Source: Pararobbsia alpina
Lineage (GTDB): Bacteria; Pseudomonadota; Gammaproteobacteria; Burkholderiales; Burkholderiaceae
DNA: 64,000 nt
Direction of reading: 5' to 3'
NCBI RefSeq assembly: GCF_902859895.1
Contig: NZ_CADIKM010000015.1
Span: 1-64,000, forward strand
Numbering within the stretch: the stretch's first letter is position 1; the number at the start of each line of letters is the position of its first letter. Shown here piece after piece: positions 49,608 through 58,993 of the stretch. Under the pieces are notes generated by a model, which was not told where the DNA came from, ran no database searches, and saw nothing but the letters and a program-made list of their open reading frames with translations. The position numbers and the translations under genes were made by a program.

Positions 49608-50588
49608 TCAGGCGAGCTGCTGAATTCCGGCCAGACGCCAGATTTGCTCGCTGCGCGTGTCCTTGAGGAAGTTCCAGACTTCCTCGAACGGCTGCGCGGC
49701 CTCATGTTCCGCCTCACGGATCAGGCCGTGGAACCGGATGCTTGCAAGCTGCTCGTTGCCTCGTTCCTCGACACCCAGCAATTCCGCATCGAGCTGCACC
49801 ACATCGGTCCTGTTCGTCTGGCCGCCGCGTGTCTCGAGATCCATCTTCACTTCCGCGAACATCTCAGGCGTCGTGAATTCGAAGATGTCGCCCTGATCGC
49901 CCTTGTCCCAGGCCGCCTGCAAACGGATGAACGATACCTTGGCCTCGCGGGCGAACGCGTCACGGTCAAATCCGGCGGGAATGCTGCCGAGCTTTGGCGC
50001 ATTGATACTCGCGAGTGACGCCGCCGCGGCACTTGCTCCCGGTGCCGCATAAGCTGGCGCGGACTGTTGAGCCGCATATTGGGACGGCCGCGAGAAATCG
50101 CCGTCGCGCGGCGCGGAGCCGTTCTGCGGATAGGCGAGTTGCGGATGACGCTTGCGCTGGATGAAGCGGAACAAGGCGACAGCCGCGATCACGACCAGCG
50201 CGATCAGCACGAAATTCGACAGCAACTCGGCGAGCCCTGCGCCAAGCCCGAAATGGGAGAGCAGTGCGGCGATGCCGAGGCCTGCCGCGAGACCGGCTAG
50301 CGGCCCCAGCCAGCGGTTGCGCGGCTGGGCCGCCGCGGCGGCGGCCGGCGGCGTTTGCTGAGCCGGCTGCGCTTGTTGGGCACGCTGCGGCTGGTTGGTG
50401 GAAGACGGCGACTGGCTGGGCGCCATTTGCGACTGGCGGCCGATACTCCGGCTGCTGCCTATCCGCTTGGCTTCCGCATCAATCGGCGTCAGCGCACCCA
50501 TCGCAAGCACGCCGACGAGACCCACGACCGCGAGCCGTCTTCCAAACAGGCCGGTGCGGCGGGAGGGCTTAACAGCGAATGAAGGCAT
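49608..50588 (-). CDS. Tim44-domain membrane protein
   Basis: A 326-residue protein from ATG 50588 (MPSFAVKPSRRTGLFGRRLA); the frame to 50630 adds only filler. An N-terminal signal-like or TM segment (LAVVGLVGVLAMGAL) is followed by a Gln/Pro/Ala-rich linker, a TM pair (GPLAGLAAGLGIAALL, LLSNFVLIALVVIAAVALFR), and a C-terminal Tim44-like domain (about 195-325; RLQAAWDKGDQGDIFEFTTP, VQLDAELLGVEERGNEQLAS). Bacterial homologs bind membranes; their job is not settled. The gene ends at the terminator described above. It is upstream-adjacent to an MFS gene, also on minus, but the spacing (182 bases) suggests separate units. Confidence 0.9.
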   Translation of the reverse strand: MPSFAVKPSRRTGLFGRRLAVVGLVGVLAMGALTPIDAEAKRIGSSRSIGRQSQMAPSQSPSSTNQPQRAQQAQPAQQTPPAAAAAAQPRNRWLGPLAGLAAGLGIAALLSHFGLGAGLAELLSNFVLIALVVIAAVALFRFIQRKRHPQLAYPQNGSAPRDGDFSRPSQYAAQQSAPAYAAPGASAAAASLASINAPKLGSIPAGFDRDAFAREAKVSFIRLQAAWDKGDQGDIFEFTTPEMFAEVKMDLETRGGQTNRTDVVQLDAELLGVEERGNEQLASIRFHGLIREAEHEAAQPFEEVWNFLKDTRSEQIWRLAGIQQLA

Positions 50589-50770
50589 CGCGAATCCTTT
50601 TGACTGAGGGGGGACCTGCGCAGTCAGCATACCTGACTGGCCCTTACCTTACAATGTGTAAGGTGTGTTTGTTTGACGGATATAGGCGCTGCTTGTTCCG
50701 CAAACTTCTGATCCACCCCTGGATTTTATCGATTCTTGTCGGCGCGAAGCCTTTACGCTCCCATAAAACC

Positions 50771-52165
50771 CTATGCTTTCAAGGGCATCGACGCCCCGCG
50801 TGTTTTCGATGCGGACGCATCGAGATACCGGAACACGAGCGCCGAAGCGAGCGTGATGGCGCCGACGCTGGCGAACGTCAGGCGGAAGCCGGTCCCCGCG
50901 CCGCCGCCGAAGGCATGCGCAAAAACGCCCACGAGGCTACCGGCAATGGTGACGCCCAGGCTCATGGCGAGCATCTGGATCATCGAGAACAGGCTGTTGC
51001 CGCTGCTCGCCTGAATCGGCGTCAGGCCCTTGAGGGTCACGCTGTTCATGGCAGCGTACTGCATCGAGTTGGTCGCACCGAATACGGCGAGCTGGATCAA
51101 GGCGATACTCAGTGGCCAGCCTGGTGAGATTGCCGCGCACGACGCGATTGCACCGCCGACCAGCAGCGTATTGACGAGCAGGAACTGTCCGTACCCATAG
51201 CGATGGATCAGGGGCGCGACCCAGCGTTTGGCGATCGTGCCGACGATCGCGATCGGCAGCATGACCAGCCCGGAGTGCAGGGGCGAGAAGCCGAGTTGAA
51301 CCTGCAGCAGCAGCGGTAACAGGAACGGCAACGCACTGCTGCCGATGCGCGCCAGCAGGTTGCCGATCAAGCCGACGCTGAAATTGCGTTCGCGGAACAG
51401 GGCTAGGTCGAACAAGGGCAGCGGCCGCCGTTTCGCATGTGCGATGTAGAGACCGGCGCTCAGTGCGCTCAGCGCGAACAGCGCACCACTGATCGCCCCG
51501 CGATGCGTGTCGACCGGGCAATCGAGCGCGAGCGTGAAGCTCGCCATGCAGACTGACAATAACGTGAACCCTGCCGTATCGAAAGGCGGCGCCGCGACGG
51601 TGGCGCCGCGTGGCAGATAGCGGCGCACGGCCAGCATGCCGACCACGCCGATCGGCAGGTTGATCAGGAAGATCCAGTGCCAGCTCACAGCTTGCACAAG
51701 CCAGCCACCGAGCACCGGCCCCAGCAGCGGACCGATCTGTCCGGCAACCGAGGTGAACGCGAGCGCCGCGATATATTCCTCGCTCGATACGCTGCGCAGA
51801 ATCGCGAGCCTGCCGATCGGCAGCAACATCGAGCCGCCGATGCCCTGGAGCACGCGCGCGATCACCAGCGCATTGAGCGAATGCGCGAGCGCGCACAACA
51901 AGGAGCCGATCACGAAGATCACGATCGCCGTGAAATAGACGCGCAGCGTACCGAAGCGGTCGGCGAGCCAGCCCGACGCGGGTGTGAGCATTGCCATGAC
52001 GAGCGCATAGGCAACGACGACGGGGCGCATCTCGAGCGCACCGACATGCAGGCTCTGCGCCATGCTCGGCAACGCCGTGTTGACGATCGTCGTGTCGAGC
52101 GACTGCATGAAAAAACCTGCCGCGACGATCCATAGCAGGGCTTTATGTGCGTTGTTCTGAGTCAT
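50771..52165 (-). CDS. MFS drug-efflux transporter (DHA2/EmrB-QacA type)
   Basis: A 464-residue inner-membrane pump with about 14 TM segments. Typical parts: ALLWIVAAGFFMQSLDTTIV with NTALPSMAQSL next (motif D1 of the 14-TM family), LADRFGTLRVYFTAI (motif A), IARVLQGIGGSMLLPIGRLA (motif B) and GPVLGGWLVQAVSWHWIFLI (motif C). It expels drugs or toxic organics in exchange for protons. No EmrA membrane-fusion gene and no TolC gene are adjacent. Upstream 52166-52430 is a 265-base stretch without gene. Confidence 0.93.
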   Translation of the reverse strand: MTQNNAHKALLWIVAAGFFMQSLDTTIVNTALPSMAQSLHVGALEMRPVVVAYALVMAMLTPASGWLADRFGTLRVYFTAIVIFVIGSLLCALAHSLNALVIARVLQGIGGSMLLPIGRLAILRSVSSEEYIAALAFTSVAGQIGPLLGPVLGGWLVQAVSWHWIFLINLPIGVVGMLAVRRYLPRGATVAAPPFDTAGFTLLSVCMASFTLALDCPVDTHRGAISGALFALSALSAGLYIAHAKRRPLPLFDLALFRERNFSVGLIGNLLARIGSSALPFLLPLLLQVQLGFSPLHSGLVMLPIAIVGTIAKRWVAPLIHRYGYGQFLLVNTLLVGGAIASCAAISPGWPLSIALIQLAVFGATNSMQYAAMNSVTLKGLTPIQASSGNSLFSMIQMLAMSLGVTIAGSLVGVFAHAFGGGAGTGFRLTFASVGAITLASALVFRYLDASASKTRGASMPLKA

Positions 52166-52430
52166 TTCGAGTGCTGCCGGGTCGACACGCCGAGTTTATC
52201 TCACCCGGGCACACGTCGTCCGGGTAAGCGGCCGGACAGGAAGCACAGCCGCCGGCGGGCTTGTCGATCCCTTGAGAAAGGCATCGGCAAGCCGGCCGGC
52301 GGACCGGGAACTACGGCGAATTGTAAACCTTGAGACGGGATCAAGGTCCGCGCGGCTCAGGACGCGCGATTTCAACGGTTGACGTTCAGGCCATATTCAG
52401 GCCAGGCCCCGCGTCATCCCGAGGCCAGAC

Positions 52431-54026
52431 TCAGGCCGCAACGGCAACCTTCGCCGTCACCGGGGCATCATCGTCCACCGAGCTGCGGATCAAGTGATCG
52501 AATGCGCTCAACGAGGCCTTCGCACCTTCACCGACTGCGATCACGATCTGCTTGAAAGGCACGGTCGTCACATCACCCGCGGCGAACACGCCGGGCACCG
52601 AAGTCTGTCCGCGCGCATCGATTTCGATCTCGCCATGCCGTGACAGTTGCACCGTGCCCTTGAGCCATTCCGTGTTCGGCACGAGGCCGATCTGCACGAA
52701 CACGCCTTCGAGCTCGACATGCTTCGACTCGCCGCTCGTGCGGTCCGTGTAAGAGATGCCGTTGACCTTCTTGCCGTCGCCGGTGATCTCCGTGGTCTGA
52801 GCCTGCGTGATCACGGTGACGTTCGGCAGGCTGTGCAGCTTGCGTTGCAGGACGGCATCGGCGCGCAGCTCGGCACCGAATTCGAGCAGCGTGACATGGC
52901 TGACAATGCCGGCGAGATCGATCGCGGCCTCGACGCCCGAGTTGCCGCCGCCGATCACCGACACGCGCTTGCCCTTGAACAGCGGGCCGTCGCAGTGCGG
53001 GCAATAGGCCACACCGTGGTTGCGATACTCGCGTTCACCCGGCACGTTGATTTCGCGCCAGCGAGCGCCGGTCGCAAGCACGATGGTCTTGCTCTTGAGC
53101 ACCGCGCCGTTCGCCAGTCTGACTGCGATGAGCTTCTCACCCGGGATGAGTGCTTCGGCACGCTGCACGTCCATCACGTCGACTTCATAAGTCTTCACAT
53201 GCTCTTCGAGCGCGTTAGCGAACTCCGGTCCTTCGGTTTCCTTGACCGAGACGAAGTTCTCGATCGCCAGTGTGTCGAGTACCTGGCCGCCGAACCGTTC
53301 AGCGACGACGCCGGTGCGGATACCCTTGCGTGCGGCATAGATCGCGGCAGCCGCGCCCGCGGGGCCGCCGCCGACGATCAACACGTCGAACGGGTCCTTC
53401 GCGGCGAGCTTCTCCGCGCTGCGCGCGCCAGCATTGCTGTCGAGCTTGGCGATGATTTCCTTGATACCTGTGCGGCCTTGGCCGAACACTTCACCGTTCA
53501 TATAGATCGTCGGCACGGCCATGATCTGGCGTTGCTCGACTTCTTCCTGGAACAGCGCGCCGTCGATCGTGACCTGGCGGATGCGCGGATTGATCAGCGC
53601 CATCACATTGAGCGCCTGCACGACATCCGGGCAATTCTGGCAAGACAGCGAGATGTAGGTCTCGAATTCGAAGTCGCCGTCGAGATTGCGAATCTGCTCG
53701 ATCACGTCATCTTCGAGCTTGACCGGATGGCCGCCGACTTGCAGCAGGGCCAACACGAGAGAAGTGAATTCATGGCCCATCGGGATACCGGCAAAACGGA
53801 TGCCGATATCGGAACCGGGGCGGTTCAGCGAGAAAGAGGGCTTGCGGTGACTGTCGTCGCGTCGCTCGATCAGCGTGATGCGATCCGACAATGTCGTGAT
53901 TTCCTGAAGCAATGCACCCATCTCGCGCGATTTGTCGCTATCGTCGATGGAGGCAGTGATCTCGATCGGTTGGGTGACTTTTTCTAAATAGCTCTTCAAC
54001 TGGGTCTTGAGATTTGCATCCAGCAT
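52431..54026 (-). CDS. ahpF: Alkyl hydroperoxide reductase subunit F (NADH:peroxiredoxin reductase)
   Basis: A 531-residue flavoenzyme from ATG 54026 ([20 protein letters not shown]); the longer frame to 54239 crosses the intergenic hairpin and is not real. The N-terminal tandem thioredoxin-like domain has the relay pair CQNC (near residue 130). FAD motif [19 protein letters not shown] is near 215, the active CxxC is CPHC in [15 protein letters not shown], and the NADH site is [16 protein letters not shown]. It moves electrons from NADH to AhpC, which reduces peroxides. The ahpC gene lies 136 bases upstream on the same strand, separated by hairpins. Length fits the family. Confidence 0.97.
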   Translation of the reverse strand: MLDANLKTQLKSYLEKVTQPIEITASIDDSDKSREMGALLQEITTLSDRITLIERRDDSHRKPSFSLNRPGSDIGIRFAGIPMGHEFTSLVLALLQVGGHPVKLEDDVIEQIRNLDGDFEFETYISLSCQNCPDVVQALNVMALINPRIRQVTIDGALFQEEVEQRQIMAVPTIYMNGEVFGQGRTGIKEIIAKLDSNAGARSAEKLAAKDPFDVLIVGGGPAGAAAAIYAARKGIRTGVVAERFGGQVLDTLAIENFVSVKETEGPEFANALEEHVKTYEVDVMDVQRAEALIPGEKLIAVRLANGAVLKSKTIVLATGARWREINVPGEREYRNHGVAYCPHCDGPLFKGKRVSVIGGGNSGVEAAIDLAGIVSHVTLLEFGAELRADAVLQRKLHSLPNVTVITQAQTTEITGDGKKVNGISYTDRTSGESKHVELEGVFVQIGLVPNTEWLKGTVQLSRHGEIEIDARGQTSVPGVFAAGDVTTVPFKQIVIAVGEGAKASLSAFDHLIRSSVDDDAPVTAKVAVAA

Positions 54027-54069
54027 GTCAATATCCGATCCGTAGCGATACAGCGTATAAGAGAGTGGG

Positions 54070-54145
54070 GTCCGGGCAGCGCCCGCTGCGCCCGGACTTT
54101 GCGGCAATGGAACCGGCTTGTGCGAGAGGCCTCGCCAAGCCGGTT
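54070..54145 (-). promoter_or_regulatory. Two hairpins between ahpC and ahpF
   Basis: Hairpin 1: GTCCGGGC (54070-54077) with GCCCGGAC (54090-54097). Hairpin 2: AACCGGCTT (54111-54119) with AAGCCGGTT (54137-54145), plus an inner GCGAG/CTCGC stem. In the minus direction neither ends in a T-run; on plus, hairpin 2 is followed by five T. They probably reduce ahpF relative to ahpC by attenuation or mRNA processing. Confidence 0.6.
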
Positions 54146-54162
54146 TTTCCCGGCGTTTAGAC

Positions 54163-54726
54163 TTAGATCTTGCCGACGAGGTGCAGCGAGGGAGCCAGCG
54201 TTTCAGCGCCCGGCGTCCACTTGGCAGGGCAGACTTCATTCGGATGCGCTGCGACGTATTGCGCGGCTTGCACCTTGCGCAGCAGTTCCTTGGCGTCGCG
54301 GCCGATGCCGTTGTCGTGCACTTCGCACAGCTTGATCTGGCCTTCCGGGTTGATCACGAACGTGCCGCGCAGGGCCATGCCTTCTTCTTCGATCAGAACG
54401 TCGAAGTTGCGAGCCAGGACGGCGGTCGGGTCGCCGACCAGCGGGTACTTGATCTTGCTGATCGTGTCCGACGTGTCGTGCCAGGCCTTGTGTGCGAAGT
54501 GGCTGTCGGTCGACACGCCGTAGACTTCAACGCCGAGCTTCTGGAATTCAGCGTAGTTGTCCGCCAAGTCACCCAGTTCGGTCGGGCAGACAAACGTGAA
54601 GTCGGCCGGATAGAACACCACGACTGACCACTTGCCCTTCAAATCCGCTTCGCTGACCGGCACGAATTCGCCATTCTTGTAAGCGGTTGCCTTGAACGGT
54701 TTGACTTGGGTATTGATGATAGGCAT
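54163..54726 (-). CDS. ahpC: Alkyl hydroperoxide reductase subunit C (2-Cys peroxiredoxin)
   Basis: A 187-residue typical 2-Cys peroxiredoxin of the AhpC/Prx1 group. The peroxidatic Cys is in [16 protein letters not shown] (near residue 47), the resolving Cys in NEVCPAKW (near 166), and the structural blocks [20 protein letters not shown] and [11 protein letters not shown] are normal. It reduces hydrogen peroxide, organic peroxides and peroxynitrite and is recycled by AhpF, encoded downstream. Expression in this family is often under OxyR, but I did not find a clear OxyR site by eye. The Cys pair and length are complete. Confidence 0.97.
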   Translation of the reverse strand: MPIINTQVKPFKATAYKNGEFVPVSEADLKGKWSVVVFYPADFTFVCPTELGDLADNYAEFQKLGVEVYGVSTDSHFAHKAWHDTSDTISKIKYPLVGDPTAVLARNFDVLIEEEGMALRGTFVINPEGQIKLCEVHDNGIGRDAKELLRKVQAAQYVAAHPNEVCPAKWTPGAETLAPSLHLVGKI

Positions 54727-55211
54727 CTAGAGTTCCTTGCTGGGTTAGAAGTTTTTTGCAACTACACCAGTATCCTTAGCCCGCTATGATTTGTGAAATC
54801 ACTTAAATCAATGCGGACGATTAGGATAGGCTATGGTGGCTCTGAGGCTTGCTGGACGGGGCTTCGGCGGATTCGGACGGCAGCTGTGGACGGCAGATTT
54901 TCTTGCGTTGCAGCAAAGTGCTCCGGTCGACCACTCGTACCCGACGTTCCCCGAGGGGCGGGCGTCGCTAGGGGGCGAGCGGAGGGTCCACCGAGGGGTG
55001 CCTCATAGCCAGGCAAATGCCGCGGAGCGAGGGTATTCTCGGGTATAACGGCCACTAAAGGAACCCCCGGTTCCCGGGGCTTCCCGAATCCCACATTCCG
55101 GAACACTTGGGTCTCAGGTCTTGGCACCTCGATGCGCAACCGGCGCGAATTCACATCGCCGCGCCGACGGACAAAACAAAGGGTCACAGGCCCGCACAAC
55201 CGGAGACATGC
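54727..55211. other. Divergent intergenic region, ahpC / MaoC gene
   Basis: 485 bases without a supported gene. The 54730-54830 part is AT-rich and should contain the ahpC promoter. A GC-rich hairpin CCCCGG-TTC-CCGGGG is at 55065-55079. Frames in 54790-55390 on either strand have no family features. Confidence 0.5.
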
Positions 55212-55697
55212 ATGGAAAAGCTCTATCTCGACGATCTGGAAACCGGCGCGCAATACACATCGTCTGAGCTCGAAGTCACGGAAGCCGATATCAAGCGCTT
55301 CGCGGGCGAGTTCGACCCGCAGCCCTTTCATCTCGATGACGCCGAGGCGCGAAAGTCGCTTTTCGGCGGGCTCGCCGCGAGCGGATGGCATACGGCGGCA
55401 CTCACGATGCGTCTGATGACTGCCGGCGGCATACCGCTTGCCGACGGCATCGTGGGTCTCGGTGGCGAAATTTCATGGCCGCGGCCGACTCGACCGGGGG
55501 ACAGGCTGCATGTCGTGAGCACGGTTGGCGAGATCCGGCCTTCGAAATCGAAGCCGGGTCAGGGTGTGGTCACGATGACGTCCGAGACGTTCAACCAGGC
55601 GGGGGATATGGTCCAGCGCCTGGTGGCGAAGCTGGTGGTTTTCACACGGGCGCAGTCGGCGGCGGAGGTGGCCCGGCGAACCGGACTACGCCCGTGA
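55212..55697 (+). CDS. MaoC-like hotdog dehydratase
   Basis: A 161-residue cytoplasmic enzyme from ATG 55212 (MEKLYLDDLETGAQYTSSEL). The hydratase motif is FAGEFDPQPFHLDDAEARKS, with the catalytic Asp/His pair, followed by GLAASGWHTAALTMRLM. It fits the MaoC/(R)-enoyl-CoA hydratase family, which adds water to trans-2-enoyl-CoA, feeding fatty-acid oxidation, PHA synthesis, or degradation of aromatic side chains. It is single. The sequence after it, 55698-55903, holds only a short frame ending at 55886. Confidence 0.9.
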   Translation: MEKLYLDDLETGAQYTSSELEVTEADIKRFAGEFDPQPFHLDDAEARKSLFGGLAASGWHTAALTMRLMTAGGIPLADGIVGLGGEISWPRPTRPGDRLHVVSTVGEIRPSKSKPGQGVVTMTSETFNQAGDMVQRLVAKLVVFTRAQSAAEVARRTGLRP

Positions 55698-55886
55698 CCT
55701 CACTCGTCAAAGCGCCCGAGGAAGTCGAGTCAAGTAGGCAGGGGTGTTGCTGCCCGGCGAGCGATACGCAAGCACGTGTACCAGAACGATGTCCGGCTGA
55801 ATGACAGTTTTCCATGGCCGAGGGAAATCGAGCAGGCACTCGTCACCGTGGGCCGCCTGATGCCGGCAGAGTCATGGAGCAAGTGA
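55698..55886 (+). pseudogene. Possible gene remnant downstream of maoC-like gene
   Basis: The frame from 55698 to TGA 55884-55886 stays open and reads, near its end, HVYQNDVRLNDSFPWPREIE, then QALVTVGRLMPAESWSK. The C-terminal part looks protein-like, but only a GTG at 55779 could start it, and no family is recognised. It may be the remains of a gene whose start was lost. Confidence 0.2.
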
Positions 55887-55903
55887 CCTGGCGCAGGATT
55901 TCG

Positions 55904-56746
55904 CTATAGCATCTCGAGCGGGCGTTTACGTTTCGGTGTGGCGAAGGCGCGCTCGAGCGCTTCAAAATCGACGGCGTCGAGCTCGATGTCCAGGCTCGCG
56001 CGGTTTTCCTCGAGATGCGCGATCGAGCCGGTCTTCGGGATTGCAATGACGCCAGGATTGCGCATCACCCATGCGAGTGCGATCTGGGCCGGTGTCGCGC
56101 AATGCCGGCGCGCAACGTCCATGACGGATGCCTGCAGCAACAGGCGGCCCTGTTCGATCGGCGAGTACGCCATGACCGGCACCCCGTGCTCGATTGACCA
56201 CGGCAGAAGATCATATTCGATGCCGCGGCGGCTAAGGTTATAAAGGACCTGATTGGTCTGCACCCGATCGCCGCCTGCCAGCTCGCGAAGTTCTTCCATA
56301 TCGTCGGTGTCGAAGTTGCTGACGCCCCATTGCCGGATCTTGCCGTCGCGGATCAATGTCTCGAAGGCTTCGATCGTCTCGGCGAGCGCGTACCGCCCAC
56401 GCCAATGCAGCAGGTAGAGGTCGAGCTGTTCGACGCCGAGGCGGCGCAGGCTCGCTTCACACGCGGCGATCGTGCCGCGGCGCGATGCGTTCGAAGGCAA
56501 TACCTTGCTGACGAGAAAGACGTTGTCGCGGCGCCCCGCGATGGCTTTGCCCACCACCTTTTCGGAGCCACCGTCGGCATACATCTCGGCGGTGTCGATC
56601 AGGGTCATGCCGAGTTCGATGCCCCGCTGCAGCGCCCGGACTTCGGCGGCCGCGCTTCCCGCTGATTCACCCATGTTCCATGTGCCCTGTCCAAGTGCCG
56701 GGACCGGGAGGCCGCAGGGAAGAGTGACCTTTTTGATATCACGCAT
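55904..56746 (-). CDS. Aldo/keto reductase
   Basis: A 280-residue (beta/alpha)8-barrel NADPH oxidoreductase from ATG 56746 ([23 protein letters not shown] 56767 gives seven more residues). Catalytic tetrad residues are visible: Asp and Tyr in [16 protein letters not shown] (Tyr near residue 54), Lys in [10 protein letters not shown] and His in YLLHWRG. The nucleotide-binding end has [16 protein letters not shown]. It reduces aldehydes or ketones; the substrate is unknown. It is single, convergent with the maoC-like gene and its downstream remnant. Confidence 0.93.
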   Translation of the reverse strand: MRDIKKVTLPCGLPVPALGQGTWNMGESAGSAAAEVRALQRGIELGMTLIDTAEMYADGGSEKVVGKAIAGRRDNVFLVSKVLPSNASRRGTIAACEASLRRLGVEQLDLYLLHWRGRYALAETIEAFETLIRDGKIRQWGVSNFDTDDMEELRELAGGDRVQTNQVLYNLSRRGIEYDLLPWSIEHGVPVMAYSPIEQGRLLLQASVMDVARRHCATPAQIALAWVMRNPGVIAIPKTGSIAHLEENRASLDIELDAVDFEALERAFATPKRKRPLEML

Positions 56747-57138
56747 AGTCGGTTCTAGAGGGCTCATTCAACGCCGAGAAAAGTGGATCAATGTGTCAAA
56801 AAGAAGTCTTGATGAAAGACGCCGCAAGACAGGTATTCGTCGATTCAGATCCATACTTTGATGGAATCAGTCACGCGGGGCGAGCACTTCTTTGTCGCCG
56901 CGGTTTCCTGCTGATTTGACTATCGAAGCAAAGAGCACTCTATTGCCGTGCTTTCATAAACCATTCTTTTGCACTTCATTGTTATTTCATTTTGCCGTCA
57001 GTATGATTGCCGCATGACGGCCGTATTGATTGGCATGAACCTGTATCGGCCGCGTCACGATTGGAATGCGTTCGGATCCCTGCTGGCGCGAAGCGGCGGC
57101 TCAGCGGTATGCAGTCACGATCATTCTATACATGCGAT
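56747..57138. other. Divergent intergenic region, aldo/keto reductase / GNAT protein
   Basis: 392 bases. The 56940-57000 part is AT-rich and is a likely promoter area for the 57139 gene. No other feature seen. The coding frame of the next gene is open from 57007, but those residues are not family-like. Confidence 0.45.
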
Positions 57139-58278
57139 ATGAACGATACAGACTTGCAGTACGAAATCGTCGGCGATGAAGACGGATTTCGCGCTTTGCA
57201 GCATGAATGGGATGATCTTTGGGCACGCGCGCACGGCCGGTATGATCAGGCCTTCCGCGTCTGCTGGCTAGCGTGGCGGCATGTCGCCAAACCTCGCGGC
57301 AGAAAGCTCCGATGCATTGTCGGCCGCGAGAAGGGGCGAATGGTCATGGTCTGGCCGCTTGTCACCCACAAGCGGTATTTGTGGACGTACATGGTTCCGC
57401 TGAGCCCTGAAGCGGGTGACTATACGAGCGTTCTGATGGAAGGCGGTCCATCCGCGCCGACCCTCGTGGCGGGTGCGTGGCACGCGGTATGTCATCGGTG
57501 CAAAGCGGATTTCGTCCACTTGCCCTACATGAACGAAGGGATCGAGTTGTACCAGCTCGCCTCGTGCGAGCCTCACGTGGTGCACGCAAGCCGGCACGAT
57601 TCGTGGCTGGCGAAGCTTCGCGAGGAAACCGACTGGGATGCCTATTGCAACTCGCTCGGCACGATGTACCGGAAGAAACCGGGAGCGCGCGAGCGTCGGC
57701 TGGCCAAGGAAGGGCAGGTCGCGGTGCGCGTGATCGACCCGTCCGACGCACTCGAGATCGCATCGATCGTCGACTGGATGCTCGAATGGAAGCGTGCTTG
57801 GGGCGATCGGGTCGACAAACGAGGCGAGTGGGTGGATTCGCCTCTTTTCAGGAATTTTCTCGTCGACCTGCTCGGAACGGCACAAGGTCAGGCAATGGCT
57901 CGCCTGGTCGTGGTCAGCCTCGATGGGAAGCCGATCGCGGCATTGGTCGTCAGCCTTGGTAATCCTTGTGCCACCGCGATCATCGCCGGTTTCGATGCCG
58001 AGTACGGCAAGTTCGGCCTCGGTTCGATTGTGGTGGAGCATGGTGTCAAATGGGCATTTGAGCAGGGCTTCGATCTCGATTTTGGCGTGGGCTCCGAGCA
58101 CTTCAAGCCGTATTGGAGCCGAGGCAATGTCTCGACTGCGTGGACCTTGCAGATCGTCAATACCCGTTGGGGGCTGCTCGCGGTTCATGGCAAACGGACC
58201 GCCCGCGAACTGATGAAATGGGTCTCGCCTCTACGTCGCCTTGCAAGCATGCAAGGCCGTGTCTCCCGTCGGTATTGA
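57139..58278 (+). CDS. GNAT-superfamily (CelD/BioF2-like) acetyltransferase
   Basis: A 379-residue protein from ATG 57139 (MNDTDLQYEIVGDEDGFRAL). The N-terminal segment (DEDGFRALQHEWDDLWARAH) and the C-terminal half (GQAMARLVVVSLDGKPIAAL, then a KFGLGSIVVEHGVKWAFEQG block, and FDLDFGVGSEHFKPYW) are typical of the CelD/BioF2-like double-GNAT family, often linked to polysaccharide or lipid acylation. Two GNAT-like halves are expected. It lies just before a small conserved protein gene and is not in an obvious polysaccharide operon here. Acceptor unknown. Confidence 0.85.
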   Translation: MNDTDLQYEIVGDEDGFRALQHEWDDLWARAHGRYDQAFRVCWLAWRHVAKPRGRKLRCIVGREKGRMVMVWPLVTHKRYLWTYMVPLSPEAGDYTSVLMEGGPSAPTLVAGAWHAVCHRCKADFVHLPYMNEGIELYQLASCEPHVVHASRHDSWLAKLREETDWDAYCNSLGTMYRKKPGARERRLAKEGQVAVRVIDPSDALEIASIVDWMLEWKRAWGDRVDKRGEWVDSPLFRNFLVDLLGTAQGQAMARLVVVSLDGKPIAALVVSLGNPCATAIIAGFDAEYGKFGLGSIVVEHGVKWAFEQGFDLDFGVGSEHFKPYWSRGNVSTAWTLQIVNTRWGLLAVHGKRTARELMKWVSPLRRLASMQGRVSRRY

Positions 58279-58334
58279 AGGGGCACGCGGCCGGGCATTA
58301 GACTGTCTCCCGTGCGAGAAAGGAGACAAGGACC

Positions 58335-58601
58335 ATGCGAAAGACCCTCAATGCATCGCGGTTGCAGGCGGAGGTCAGCCGGCGCCTTCACCGCCGTCAT
58401 GAGGTGGTGGAAGACGGCGTGAAGATCGGCGTGCCACGTCCGCAGTTGCAGGAACCCGACAAAGCGGGCTGCAACTGGGACATGAAGCATTTCGGCAACG
58501 CTGCCGGATTCGAACGCGAGATTGCGGCGGTGCTGAGCGAAGTGCGGGCGCAATACAATCTTTCCACCGAAACGAAAGACGAGAGCAATCCGTTCGATTG
58601 A
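58335..58601 (+). CDS. Small conserved-type protein, function unknown (88 aa)
   Basis: An 88-residue, mixed-charge protein from ATG 58335, with AAAGGAGACAAGG upstream, a strong ribosome-binding site. It reads MRKTLNASRLQAEVSRRLHR and later NWDMKHFGNAAGFEREIAAV. The absence of a signal or TM segment puts it in the cytoplasm. I recognise the general look from Burkholderiales genomes, but no function or domain. It lies 56 bases after the CelD-like gene, possibly co-transcribed, and converges with the cupredoxin gene. Confidence 0.75.
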   Translation: MRKTLNASRLQAEVSRRLHRRHEVVEDGVKIGVPRPQLQEPDKAGCNWDMKHFGNAAGFEREIAAVLSEVRAQYNLSTETKDESNPFD

Positions 58602-58645
58602 TTCACGTGCGATCAGCGCCTGAGTGTTGCCGCCCCCGTGTCGAC

Positions 58646-58993
58646 TCACCGCACGGTAATGACGCCAGTCATCCGGGGATGAACGGAGCAGAAGTAGGCA
58701 TAGGTTCCCGCTTTCGAAAACGTCCAGGAAAAATGTTCGCCTGAATCGATCGGTGGTGATTTGAATTCACGAGGTGCCGCATCGTTCACGATGGTATGAG
58801 GCATGTCGTCCTCGTTCTGCCAGACGACGGTCGTGCCCACCGGGATCGACAAGCGGGGCGGATTGAAAGAGAAGTTGCCGATGACCACCGTGGCCGTGGA
58901 GGGCGGGCCGTCCGCCCGCGCGGCTGGGGCCATCGACACGGCTGCACAGCAGATGAGCGCCGCACAGGCGCTCCATGGGCCATGCGTATTCAT
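58646..58993 (-). CDS. Cupredoxin-domain periplasmic copper protein
   Basis: A 115-residue exported plastocyanin/azurin-like protein. The signal peptide ends near ARA-DG. The copper ligands are present in type-1 layout: His in DMPHTIVND, and Cys-His-Met in YFCSVHPRMTGVITV (Cys, His at +3, Met at +6). It resembles amicyanin/pseudoazurin-like small carriers. It is translated together with the metallophosphoesterase: the phosphoesterase stop and this start share ATGA (58990-58993). It probably transfers electrons or carries copper under control of the ECF sigma factor encoded divergently. Confidence 0.92.
   Translation of the reverse strand: MNTHGPWSACAALICCAAVSMAPAARADGPPSTATVVIGNFSFNPPRLSIPVGTTVVWQNEDDMPHTIVNDAAPREFKSPPIDSGEHFSWTFSKAGTYAYFCSVHPRMTGVITVR

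Noticed and set aside
52647-53987. Frame of 446 codons on plus over ahpF
   Set aside because: Antisense to a certain ahpF; Asp/His/Arg-rich shadow.
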